Below are positions 1 through 4,949 of a DNA stretch of 6,852 nucleotides, piece by piece. The stretch spans positions 1 to 6,852 of the forward strand of contig JBBRTJ010000136.1 in the NCBI GenBank assembly GCA_038244535.1, written 5' to 3'. Every line of letters starts with the position of its first letter. Positions within the stretch are counted from its first letter, which is position 1. The translations under genes were made by a program, and so were the position numbers. Source of the DNA: JBBRTJ01 sp038244535 (GTDB lineage: Bacteria; Actinomycetota; Acidimicrobiia; Acidimicrobiales; Ilumatobacteraceae). A model generated the notes under the pieces. That model had not been told where the DNA came from. It saw nothing but the letters and a program-made list of their open reading frames with translations, and made no database searches.

Positions 1-452
1 CGGATGGCGCGCTCGACGCCCATGCGGGTGTTGACCGAGCCCTGGGTGGCCACCTCGTGCGGGGTGCCCTTTCGCAAGAAGCCGCCCTCGCCGGCGTAGG
101 TGCCCTCGGTGTTCTCGCGAATGACGAGGAAGTCGTGGCCCGGCGCGACGAAGGGCCGGAGGTTCACGTACAGGTCGAGCTCGAAGCGGAGCTTGAGCAG
201 CAGACCCCGCTCGATGACGCCGGGCGGCACCTCGGGGGTCCCCACGGCGCCGAGCAGGATGGCCTCGAAGCCCCGCAGCTCGTCGAGCACGCCGTCGGGC
301 AGGACCTCGCCGGTGCGGAGGTAGCGCGATCCGCCGAGGTCGTAGGAGGTGGCATCGAGCTCGACCCCTGCGGCGCGCAGCGCCTTCAGGGCCTCGGCCA
401 CCACCTCGGGGCCGATGCCGTCTCCACCGATGACCGCGATCCGATGGCTCAT
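1..452 (-). CDS. leuB: 3-isopropylmalate dehydrogenase, N-terminal part (cut by window edge)
   Basis: LeuB oxidises and decarboxylates 3-isopropylmalate to 2-ketoisocaproate with NAD+ in the cytoplasm, the third step of leucine synthesis. The 150 visible codons are the N-terminal part of a protein usually near 340-360 residues; the rest lies beyond the left edge. Reading leftward from ATG at 452, residues 9-16 are GGDGIGPE, the family's opening nucleotide-site motif. Arg89 and Arg99 (in KLRFELDLYVNLRP) and Arg112 (in IRENTEG) match the substrate-binding arginines. The segment KGTPHEVATQGSVNTRMGVER also fits the family. The start is supported by GGAAGGTG at 472-465, 12 nt upstream. The stretch between Arg99 and Arg112 is about 11 residues shorter than I recall in mycobacterial LeuB. 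It is divergent from greA, and its leader carries a putative attenuator. A related decarboxylating dehydrogenase is the only real alternative, and the leucine context argues against it. Confidence 0.93.
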   Translation of the reverse strand, partial: MSHRIAVIGGDGIGPEVVAEALKALRAAGVELDATSYDLGGSRYLRTGEVLPDGVLDELRGFEAILLGAVGTPEVPPGVIERGLLLKLRFELDLYVNLRPFVAPGHDFLVIRENTEGTYAGEGGFLRKGTPHEVATQGSVNTRMGVERAI

Positions 453-474
453 GTGGGGTTGTTGCACCTTCCCG

Positions 475-509
475 AGAAATGACGAAGCCGCCCCCGACTG
501 GGGACGGCT
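475..509 (-). terminator. Putative attenuator terminator in the leuB leader
   Basis: On the minus strand, AGCCGTCCCC (509-500) and GGGGGCGGCT (495-486) form a 10-bp stem with one G-U pair and a 4-nt AGTC loop. A moderately T-rich stretch, TTCGTCATTTCT (486-475), follows. It lies inside the untranslated leader 23 nt before the leuB start, so it cannot end an upstream gene and would stop leuB transcription early. The T tract is broken, so this terminator is weaker by eye than the one before leuA. CGGCTT (490-485) could alternatively pair with AAGCCG (528-523) in the preceding hairpin, which would be the antiterminator. Confidence 0.6.
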
Positions 510-513
510 GAGG

Positions 514-542
514 AGCGCACGCCGGCTTGGTCGGCGTGCGCT
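514..542 (-). promoter_or_regulatory. Perfect 11-bp hairpin in the leuB leader (anti-antiterminator candidate)
   Basis: AGCGCACGCCG and its exact complement CGGCGTGCGCT flank a 7-nt loop. On the minus strand the 5' arm begins at the A of the leader-peptide TAG stop. A ribosome stalled on the Val/Ile codons just upstream would cover this 5' arm. The loop bases plus the start of the 3' arm (AAGCCG, 528-523) would then be free to pair with the 3' arm of the next hairpin. The pairing is seen directly; the switching role is inferred. Confidence 0.65.
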
Positions 543-579
543 AGGGGATGATCGCGACCTGAGCGGGCGGCGTAGGCAT
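541..579 (-). CDS. Putative leuB leader peptide, 12 aa, Val-Ala-Ile-Ile
   Basis: This small ORF reads MPTPPAQVAIIP and stops at TAG (543-541). Consecutive GTC GCG ATC ATC codons (558-547) supply one Val and two Ile residues right before the Pro-stop end. An in-frame ATG at 588 would lengthen it to MVSMPTPPAQVAIIP. I prefer 579 because the candidate promoter would place the transcript start within a few bases of it, giving leaderless translation, and I see no ribosome binding site. Its placement against the following hairpin matches the leuA leader closely. The inferred role is to couple ribosome stalling at Ile or Val codons to leuB transcription. It has no Leu codons, which is odd for a leu gene and suggests control by isoleucine/valine supply. 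At this length chance is possible; the case rests on the whole layout. Confidence 0.6.
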   Translation of the reverse strand: MPTPPAQVAIIP

Positions 580-586
580 CGAAACC

Positions 587-616
587 ATGCTCCCCGATCT
601 GCACGGCGCCCGTCAA
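587..616 (-). promoter_or_regulatory. Candidate leuB promoter
   Basis: On the minus strand TTGACG (616-611) matches the -35 consensus at five of six positions. After an 18-bp spacer comes GAGCAT (592-587), a weak -10 keeping A at position 2 and T at position 6. A start 6-7 nt downstream would fall near the ATG at 579. The arrangement repeats the leuA promoter (TTGACA, 18 bp, GATGGT) almost exactly, which is the main support. Confidence 0.45.
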
Positions 617-627
617 CCCAGCGGCGG

Positions 628-633
628 TAGCTT
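628..633 (+). promoter_or_regulatory. Possible greA -10 box
   Basis: TAGCTT fits the actinobacterial TANNNT -10 pattern and ends 7 nt before the greA ATG, so transcription could begin at or next to the start codon. No convincing -35 is present 17-18 bp upstream, and there is no good ribosome binding site before greA. It lies about 12 bp behind the leuB -35 box, which would make the two promoters back to back. Confidence 0.28.
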
Positions 634-640
634 GCTCTCC

Positions 641-1117
641 ATGACGAACGCGCATCAGCTCTCGCGGGGGGCGTACGACCGATTGACGGCCGAGCACGAA
701 GAGCTGACCACGCGCGGCCGTATCGACATCGCCCGCCTCATCGAGCGGGCTCGCGAGCTGGGCGACCTCTCCGAGAACGGCGACTACCACGCCGCCAAGG
801 AGCAGCAGGGGATGATGGAGGGGCGGATCCGTCAGCTCGAGTCGATCCTGAACGAAACGATCATCGTCGAGGCCGCCGAAGACGGCGTGGCCGGCGCCGG
901 CTCGGTCGTCACGATCGCTTACGAGGGCGACTCCGACGACGATGCCGAGCGGTACCTGATCGGTCACATCGAAGAGCGCCACGTCGAGTTGGACGTCATC
1001 TCCCCCGGCTCCCCGCTCGGGTCGTCGTTGGTCGGCGCGCGTGCCGGTGACACCGTTCAGTACAAGGCGCCGGGCGGCATGCTGACGGTTCGAGTGCTCG
1101 CCGTAGAGGCGGTCTAG
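641..1117 (+). CDS. greA: Transcript cleavage (elongation) factor GreA
   Basis: GreA enters the secondary channel of RNA polymerase and stimulates cleavage of the 3' end of backtracked RNA so that stalled complexes resume. The 158-residue product equals the E. coli protein in length. The N-terminal coiled coil (about residues 1-75) carries GDLSENGDYHAAKEQQG, which contains the Asp and Glu of the catalytic tip. The C-terminal FKBP-like domain ends with the typical SPLGSSLVG...APGGMLTVRVLAVE pattern. An ATG at 587 is in frame, but the extra 18 residues do not resemble the family and would overlap the leuB promoter, so 641 (MTNAHQLS) is chosen. No strong Shine-Dalgarno precedes it, and leaderless translation is possible. 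The hydrolase gene follows after 12 bp and is probably co-transcribed. Some actinobacteria have mca beside greA; here an unrelated hydrolase takes that place. Confidence 0.93.
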   Translation: MTNAHQLSRGAYDRLTAEHEELTTRGRIDIARLIERARELGDLSENGDYHAAKEQQGMMEGRIRQLESILNETIIVEAAEDGVAGAGSVVTIAYEGDSDDDAERYLIGHIEERHVELDVISPGSPLGSSLVGARAGDTVQYKAPGGMLTVRVLAVEAV

Positions 1118-1129
1118 GACACGGCATGG

Positions 1130-2002
1130 ATGCCTGAGGTCGGCGCCCCGCCGCTCCCCCCGGGACGACTCATCGAGCTCCCGGGCAGAGGCACGACGTT
1201 CGTGCGCGAGGTGGTCGGTCCCCCAGGGGCGCCCACCGTCGTGCTGCTCCACGGCTGGACCGTGACGGCCGACCTCAACTGGTTCAGCTCGTTTGCACCC
1301 CTCGGCCGCCGGTTCCACGTCTTGGCCCTCGACCACCGGGGCCACGGCCAGGGCATCCGAGCCAAGCGGCCGTTCCGGTTGGAGGATTGCGCCGACGACG
1401 TGGCCGCGCTGCTCGAGGTGCTCGGGCGCAACCGGGCCATCGTGGCCGGGTACTCGATGGGTGGCCCGATCGCGCAGCTCGTGTGGCGCCAGCACCCTGA
1501 GCTCGTGCAGGGCATGGTGCTGTGCGCCACCGCCCGGTCGTTCGCCGGCAGTCGTGAGGAGCGCATCGCAACGATGGGGATGGGTGGCTTGGCGGCTGCT
1601 GCACGGGTCACCCCGCAGCAGGCCCGCCGCTGGCTGAGCGACCAGTTCGTCGAGCGGCGACGCGAGGCCAAGGGCTACGAGTCGTGGGCCGTCGAGCAGA
1701 TCCAGCTCCACGACTGGACGGCAATGCTCGAGGCGGGCCAGGCCATCGGGCGGTTCAGCTCGCGTCAGTGGATCAGTTCGGTCGACGTGCCGACCGCGGT
1801 CGTCGTGACGATGCGCGACACGGTGGTGCCGGTGCGCCGCCAGGTCCGCCTGTTCGAGGCCATCCCCGGGGCGGTGGCCTATCGGATCGACGGTGACCAC
1901 GGGGTGTGCGCCAACGAGCCCGAGCGCTTCGTGCCCACGTTCGTCGCCGCGTGCACCAGCGTCGCCGAGCGAGCGCGCACACAGGTGCGGCCCGGCGCCT
2001 GA
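1130..2002 (+). CDS. Alpha/beta hydrolase, substrate unknown
   Basis: This 290-residue protein is an alpha/beta-hydrolase-fold enzyme. HGW at 41-43 is the oxyanion-hole region. DHRGHG at 68-73 is the usual strand-4 turn. GYSMGG (107-112) is the nucleophile elbow with Ser109. Asp230 (in MRDTVVP) and His257 (in DGDHGVC) complete the triad, all in the expected order. A cap region of about 130-205 lies between strand 6 and the Asp. No signal peptide or membrane segment is seen, so it is probably cytoplasmic. ATG at 1126 hits a stop after two codons, so 1130 is the start; AGGAC (1115-1119), overlapping the greA stop, is a modest ribosome binding site. It sits 12 bp behind greA and converges on the regulator gene. 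Esterase, lactonase, haloperoxidase-like or lipase activity are all possible; the sequence does not decide. Confidence 0.88.
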   Translation: MPEVGAPPLPPGRLIELPGRGTTFVREVVGPPGAPTVVLLHGWTVTADLNWFSSFAPLGRRFHVLALDHRGHGQGIRAKRPFRLEDCADDVAALLEVLGRNRAIVAGYSMGGPIAQLVWRQHPELVQGMVLCATARSFAGSREERIATMGMGGLAAAARVTPQQARRWLSDQFVERRREAKGYESWAVEQIQLHDWTAMLEAGQAIGRFSSRQWISSVDVPTAVVVTMRDTVVPVRRQVRLFEAIPGAVAYRIDGDHGVCANEPERFVPTFVAACTSVAERARTQVRPGA

Positions 2003-2031
2003 GCCCAGGGCCTGGCGCGCGGCACGGCCAA

Positions 2032-2718
2032 TCAACGGTTGCGCAGCGCTCCGTCGATGAGGTCGGCGGCGCGCACGACGGCATCGCCGTACCGGGTGCC
2101 CGGACGGTCCGAAAGACGATCGATCGGCCCGCTCACGCTGATGGCGGCGACCACCGAACCCGAGGGATCGTGTACCGGAGCGCTGACGGACGCCACGCCC
2201 CGTTCACGCTCCTCGACGCTCTCGACCCATCCCGGCGCCCCGGGGCGGTGCACCGTCGTCGACCCACCGGCCTGGCCGACCAAGGCCAGCACCCGGCCGG
2301 CCGAGCCCCGATCGAGGGGGAGCAACGCCCCCAAGGGAACGATCCACCGCAGCCCGTGCGGCGACTCCAACGACGCCACGCACCGCCGCCGCCCGCCCTC
2401 ACGCACGAACAGCTGCACTGACTCGCCGGTGCTCGCCCGCAGAGCCTCCAGCGTCGGGCGGGCCACATCGGCCAGCGGGAGCTGATCCCGGGCGGCCCGA
2501 CCAAGCGCCATCAGCCGCAGGCCGAGCGCGAAGCGGCCATCGGTGTTGCGGCGGACCAACCCCTGATCCTCGAGCGCCGTCGCCACTCGGTGCGCCGTCG
2601 CCCGGGCCAGGCCGGTGGCGGTGACGAGCTCGGCCAACGAGCACGGACCGCCTTCGAGCGCGTCGAGCACCATCACGGCCTTGTCGAGGACCCCTGGTGC
2701 TCCTACACTTCGTTCCAC
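2032..2718 (-). CDS. ndgR: IclR-family regulator, NdgR/LtbR-like, divergent from leuC
   Basis: This 228-residue IclR-type transcription factor has an N-terminal winged helix-turn-helix (about residues 10-65; recognition helix in GLARATAHRVATALE, 37-51). A C-terminal effector-binding domain (about 80-225) carries the family signature around ASVSAPVHDPSGSVVAAISVSGP (176-198). The opening GVLDKAVMVLDAL and the C-terminal signature resemble Streptomyces NdgR and corynebacterial LtbR, which are known to control leuCD from the same divergent position. The start is GTG at 2718; the next in-frame ATG, at 2673, would cut into the first DNA-binding helix. No ribosome binding site is visible, and a TAACAT box (2733-2728) suggests a short or absent leader. 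Its likely job is to control leuCD, and perhaps itself, in response to amino-acid status. NdgR in Streptomyces also acts on other pathways. The assignment to the NdgR/LtbR group is from memory of those sequences plus gene order. Confidence 0.88.
   Translation of the reverse strand: MERSVGAPGVLDKAVMVLDALEGGPCSLAELVTATGLARATAHRVATALEDQGLVRRNTDGRFALGLRLMALGRAARDQLPLADVARPTLEALRASTGESVQLFVREGGRRRCVASLESPHGLRWIVPLGALLPLDRGSAGRVLALVGQAGGSTTVHRPGAPGWVESVEERERGVASVSAPVHDPSGSVVAAISVSGPIDRLSDRPGTRYGDAVVRAADLIDGALRNR
2681..2709 (+). promoter_or_regulatory. Candidate leuCD promoter inside the regulator's 5' coding end
   Basis: TTGTCG (2681-2686) is followed after exactly 17 bp by TACACT (2704-2709), a good fit to the actinobacterial TANNNT -10. 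A start near 2716 would give leuC a leader of about 53 nt. The promoter overlaps the first codons of the divergent IclR gene, so the two transcripts would overlap at their 5' ends. The palindrome at 2734-2748 would then lie just downstream of the start point. Confidence 0.42.
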
Positions 2719-2727
2719 AAGTCGGGA

Positions 2728-2733
2728 ATGTTA
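2728..2733 (-). promoter_or_regulatory. Possible -10 box of the IclR-type gene
   Basis: TAACAT on the minus strand fits TANNNT and ends 9 nt before the GTG start, consistent with a leaderless or nearly leaderless mRNA. No recognisable -35 lies 17-18 bp upstream. It abuts the palindrome at 2734-2748, so a protein bound there could hinder it and give autoregulation. Confidence 0.3.
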
Positions 2734-2748
2734 TCTCATTGAACGAGA
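2734..2748. promoter_or_regulatory. Candidate IclR/NdgR operator palindrome
   Basis: TCTCATTGAACGAGA is an odd-length inverted repeat with six of seven arm positions complementary around a central G. It sits in the 50-bp gap between the divergent regulator and leuC genes, where NdgR/LtbR-type regulators are known to bind in actinobacteria. It touches the regulator's candidate -10 and lies about 18 bp past the candidate leuC start point, a position suited to repression. I do not know that this sequence matches the published motif. Confidence 0.4.
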
Positions 2749-2768
2749 CGAGCCGAGGTCGCCCTCCA

Positions 2769-4172
2769 ATGCCCACCACGCTGGCCGAAAAGGTCTGGGA
2801 CCGCCACGTCGTGCACGCCGGTGCCGGTGCCGGCGAGACCGACCTGCTCTACATCGACCTCCACCTCGTGCACGAGGTCACCTCGCCCCAGGCCTTCGAC
2901 GGACTGCGGCTGAGCGGGCGAGGTGTCCGCCGCCCCGACCTGACCGTGGCCACCGAGGACCACAACGTCCCCACGCAGGACATCCACCTCCCCATCGCCG
3001 ACCCGGTGTCGCGCCAGCAGATCGACGTCCTGCGGCGCAACACGACTGAGTTCGGGATCACCTTGCACCCCATGGGCTCGCCGGGCCAGGGCATCGTGCA
3101 CGTCATCGGACCCGAGCAGGGCCTGACCCTGCCGGGCATGACCGTGGTGTGCGGCGACAGCCACACCTCCACTCATGGGGCCTTCGGGGCACTGGCCTTC
3201 GGCATCGGCACCAGCGAGGTCGAGCACGTCCTGGCCACCCAGACGCTCCCCCAGTCGCGGCCGAAGTGGATGGCGGTGACCGTCGAGGGCGAGGTGCCCG
3301 CAGGGGTCACGGCCAAGGACGTCGTGCTCGCCATCATCGGGCGCCTCGGCACAGGCGGTGGCATCGGCTACGTGATCGAGTACCGCGGGTCGGCCATCCG
3401 CTCGCTCTCGATGGAAGGCCGGATGACGGTCTGCAACATGTCGATCGAGGCCGGCGCCAAGGCCGGCTTGATCGCTCCGGACGACACGACCTTCGCCTAT
3501 CTCGACGGGCGCGACCACGCCCCCCACGGCGAGCAGTGGGAGGCGGCCGTGGCCGACTGGCGCACGCTGCGCACCGACAACGGCGCCGTGTTCGACGCCG
3601 AGGTCGTGATCGACGCCACGACGCTGCACCCCCAGGTCACCTGGGGCACCAACCCCGGCCAGGTGATCGGCATCGACGACGCCGTCCCTGACCCGGCATC
3701 GATGACCGACCCCAGTCAGCGCGAGGCCGCCGAGCGGGCGTTGGTCTACATGGGCCTCACCGCGGGCACGCCCGTGCGCGACATCGCGGTCGACACGGTG
3801 TTCATCGGCTCATGCACCAACAGCCGCATCGAGGACCTTCGCGCCGCTGCCGCCGTGCTGGCCGGCCGGCAGGTCACCGTGCCCCGGGTCCTCGTGGTTC
3901 CGGGCAGCCATGCCGTCAAGGCCGAGGCCGAGGCCGAGGGCCTCGACGCGATCTTCCGGGCCGCAGGGGCCGACTGGCGCGAGCCGGGCTGCTCGATGTG
4001 CCTGGCCATGAACCCCGACAAGCTCGCCCCCGGCGAGCGCTCGGCCAGCACCTCGAACCGAAACTTCGAGGGCCGCCAAGGACGGGGGGGCCGCACCCAC
4101 CTGGTCTCACCAGCCACCGCCGCCGCCACTGCCGTCGCCGGCCACTTCGCCATCCCGGAGGACCTCGCATGA
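2769..4172 (+). CDS. leuC: 3-isopropylmalate dehydratase large subunit
   Basis: LeuC is the iron-sulfur subunit of isopropylmalate isomerase, which with LeuD converts 2-isopropylmalate to 3-isopropylmalate. The 467 residues match the family's usual 465-475. The 4Fe-4S ligands are Cys349 (GSCTNSRIED) and Cys408 and Cys411 (EPGCSMCLAMNPD). Other hallmarks are the opening TLAEKVWDRHVV, GDSHTSTHGAFGALAFGIGTSEVEH (129-153), and the C-terminal GRQGRGGRTHLVSP. An in-frame ATG at 2697 would add 24 non-family residues and overlap the regulator; ATG at 2769 has GAGGT at 2755-2759, 9 nt upstream. The stop overlaps the leuD start by 4 bp (ATGA), indicating translational coupling. The probable controls are the promoter at 2681-2709 and the palindrome at 2734-2748. 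I see no attenuator-like leader here, in contrast to leuA and leuB. Confidence 0.97.
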   Translation: MPTTLAEKVWDRHVVHAGAGAGETDLLYIDLHLVHEVTSPQAFDGLRLSGRGVRRPDLTVATEDHNVPTQDIHLPIADPVSRQQIDVLRRNTTEFGITLHPMGSPGQGIVHVIGPEQGLTLPGMTVVCGDSHTSTHGAFGALAFGIGTSEVEHVLATQTLPQSRPKWMAVTVEGEVPAGVTAKDVVLAIIGRLGTGGGIGYVIEYRGSAIRSLSMEGRMTVCNMSIEAGAKAGLIAPDDTTFAYLDGRDHAPHGEQWEAAVADWRTLRTDNGAVFDAEVVIDATTLHPQVTWGTNPGQVIGIDDAVPDPASMTDPSQREAAERALVYMGLTAGTPVRDIAVDTVFIGSCTNSRIEDLRAAAAVLAGRQVTVPRVLVVPGSHAVKAEAEAEGLDAIFRAAGADWREPGCSMCLAMNPDKLAPGERSASTSNRNFEGRQGRGGRTHLVSPATAAATAVAGHFAIPEDLA

Positions 4173-4774
4173 AAGCCGTCCGCGCCATCACCGGCAGCGT
4201 CGTCCCCCTGCGCCGCTCCGACGTCGACACCGATCAGATCATCCCGAGCGACTGGCTGAAGAAGGTCGAGCGCACCGGCTTCGGCAAGGGGCTGTTCTCA
4301 GAGTGGCGCGACGACCGGTCGTTCGTCCTGAACGACGAGGCCTACGCAGGCGCCACGATCCTGCTGGCCGGAGCCAACTTCGGCACGGGCTCGTCGCGCG
4401 AGCACGCCGTGTGGGCGATCATGGACTACGGCTTCGAGGCGGTCATCTCGCCCCGCTTCGCCGACATCTTTCGCAACAACTGCACCAAGAACGGGCTCGT
4501 GCCGGTGGTGCTGCCGGCCGCCGTGGTCGACCGGCTCCTCGATGCCGTCGAGGCCGATCCGAACCTCCAGGTCGTGGTCGACGTCGAGCGCCTCGTGGTC
4601 GAGGTGCCCGCGCTCGGCATCGTCGAGTCGTTCCCGCTCGAGGCACCGACCCAGCACCGCTTCCTCGAAGGGCTCGACGACGTAGGGATCACGATGACCC
4701 ACGAGGCCGAGATCACCGGGTTCGAGGCGCACCGCCCCGCGTGGCTCCCGACGCTGACCAGCGAAGCGGGTTGA
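4169..4774 (+). CDS. leuD: 3-isopropylmalate dehydratase small subunit
   Basis: LeuD is the swivelling small subunit that completes the isopropylmalate isomerase active site with LeuC. The 201 residues match the family length. Diagnostic segments are DVDTDQIIPSDWL (18-30), GANFGTGSSREHAVWAIMDYGF (68-89; substrate-binding Ser/Arg loop) and SPRFADIFRNNCTKNGLVPV (94-113). The start overlaps the leuC stop in an ATGA arrangement, and GGAGG at 4157-4161 lies 7 nt upstream, the strongest ribosome binding site in the window. The last codons overlap the -35 box of the leuA leader promoter: TTGACA at 4771-4776 includes the TGA stop. So leuA can be transcribed both by readthrough from leuCD and from its own promoter. 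I see no terminator immediately after leuD; the first one is the leuA attenuator itself, which would also act on readthrough transcripts. Confidence 0.97.
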   Translation: MKAVRAITGSVVPLRRSDVDTDQIIPSDWLKKVERTGFGKGLFSEWRDDRSFVLNDEAYAGATILLAGANFGTGSSREHAVWAIMDYGFEAVISPRFADIFRNNCTKNGLVPVVLPAAVVDRLLDAVEADPNLQVVVDVERLVVEVPALGIVESFPLEAPTQHRFLEGLDDVGITMTHEAEITGFEAHRPAWLPTLTSEAG

Positions 4775-4800
4775 CAGCCACCGCTGCCGTCTGCGATGGT
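4771..4800 (+). promoter_or_regulatory. Candidate leuA leader promoter
   Basis: TTGACA (4771-4776) is a perfect -35 consensus overlapping the leuD stop codon. After 18 bp comes GATGGT (4795-4800), weak as a -10 but preceded by TGC (4792-4794), which gives an extended -10 (TGN). A start near 4807 would put the leader-peptide ATG (4809) at or within about 2 nt of the 5' end, so the peptide would be translated without a ribosome binding site. Confidence 0.6.
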
Positions 4801-4808
4801 CTGAGTCG

Positions 4809-4844
4809 ATGAATCCGAACTCGGGACTCCTCCTTCTGACCTAG
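4809..4844 (+). CDS. leuA leader peptide, 11 aa with four consecutive Leu codons
   Basis: This small ORF reads MNPNSGLLLLT and ends in TAG. CTC CTC CTT CTG (4827-4838) are four leucine codons in a row, followed by one Thr codon and the stop. It lies directly ahead of a GC-rich hairpin and a strong intrinsic terminator, all before leuA: the classical layout of ribosome-mediated attenuation. Leader-peptide control of leuA is known in actinobacteria. When leucyl-tRNA is scarce, a ribosome stalled on the Leu run would cover the 5' arm of the hairpin (4844-4852) and allow an alternative fold that avoids termination. No ribosome binding site is seen upstream; with the promoter at 4771-4800 the message would be essentially leaderless. 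The peptide itself probably has no other function. Confidence 0.88.
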   Translation: MNPNSGLLLLT

Positions 4845-4867
4845 GCGAGCACACCACCGTGCTCGCC
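4844..4867 (+). promoter_or_regulatory. Perfect 9-bp hairpin in the leuA leader (anti-antiterminator)
   Basis: GGCGAGCAC and GTGCTCGCC pair perfectly around a 6-nt ACCACC loop. The first paired base is the G of the leader-peptide stop codon, and the 3' arm abuts the terminator stem at 4868. One possible antiterminator pairs GCCGA (4865-4869), freed when this hairpin cannot form, with TCGGC (4885-4889) inside the terminator. That pairing is short and I cannot show it is the real one. Confidence 0.7.
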
Positions 4868-4908
4868 GAACCTCCTGCGCCGCCTCGGCCAGGGGGTTCT
4901 TGCTTTTT
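4868..4908 (+). terminator. Intrinsic terminator (attenuator) before leuA
   Basis: GAACCTCCTG (4868-4877) pairs with CAGGGGGTTC (4890-4899) with one G-U pair. Above it GCCG (4879-4882) pairs with CGGC (4886-4889) around a 3-nt loop, with C4878 bulged: 14 bp in all. The stem runs into TTCTTGCTTTTT (4897-4908). This is a canonical strong Rho-independent terminator placed 41 nt before the leuA start, so it controls leuA rather than ending leuCD only. Confidence 0.88.
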
Positions 4909-4949
4909 CCGACACCGATCCTGACTCCGCCGCTAGCCGAGGTGAACCG

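Noticed and set aside
587..640. Longer greA start at 587
   Set aside because: The extra 18 residues do not fit the family, the product from 641 is exactly the usual 158 residues, and 587 would overlap the leuB promoter region.
2003..2031. Bidirectional terminator between the convergent hydrolase and IclR genes
   Set aside because: The gap contains small GC inverted repeats such as CCAGGGCCTGG, but the loop is too short for a stable hairpin and there is no T tract on either strand.
449..2035. 528-codon open frame on the minus strand across greA and the hydrolase
   Set aside because: It is antisense to two well-supported genes and has the His/Asp/Arg-rich composition typical of reverse-frame reading in GC-rich DNA, with no recognisable domain. 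It would also run across the leuB leader.
2697..2768. Longer leuC start at 2697
   Set aside because: It would add 24 residues not seen in LeuC, overlap the divergent regulator, and lack the ribosome binding site that precedes 2769.
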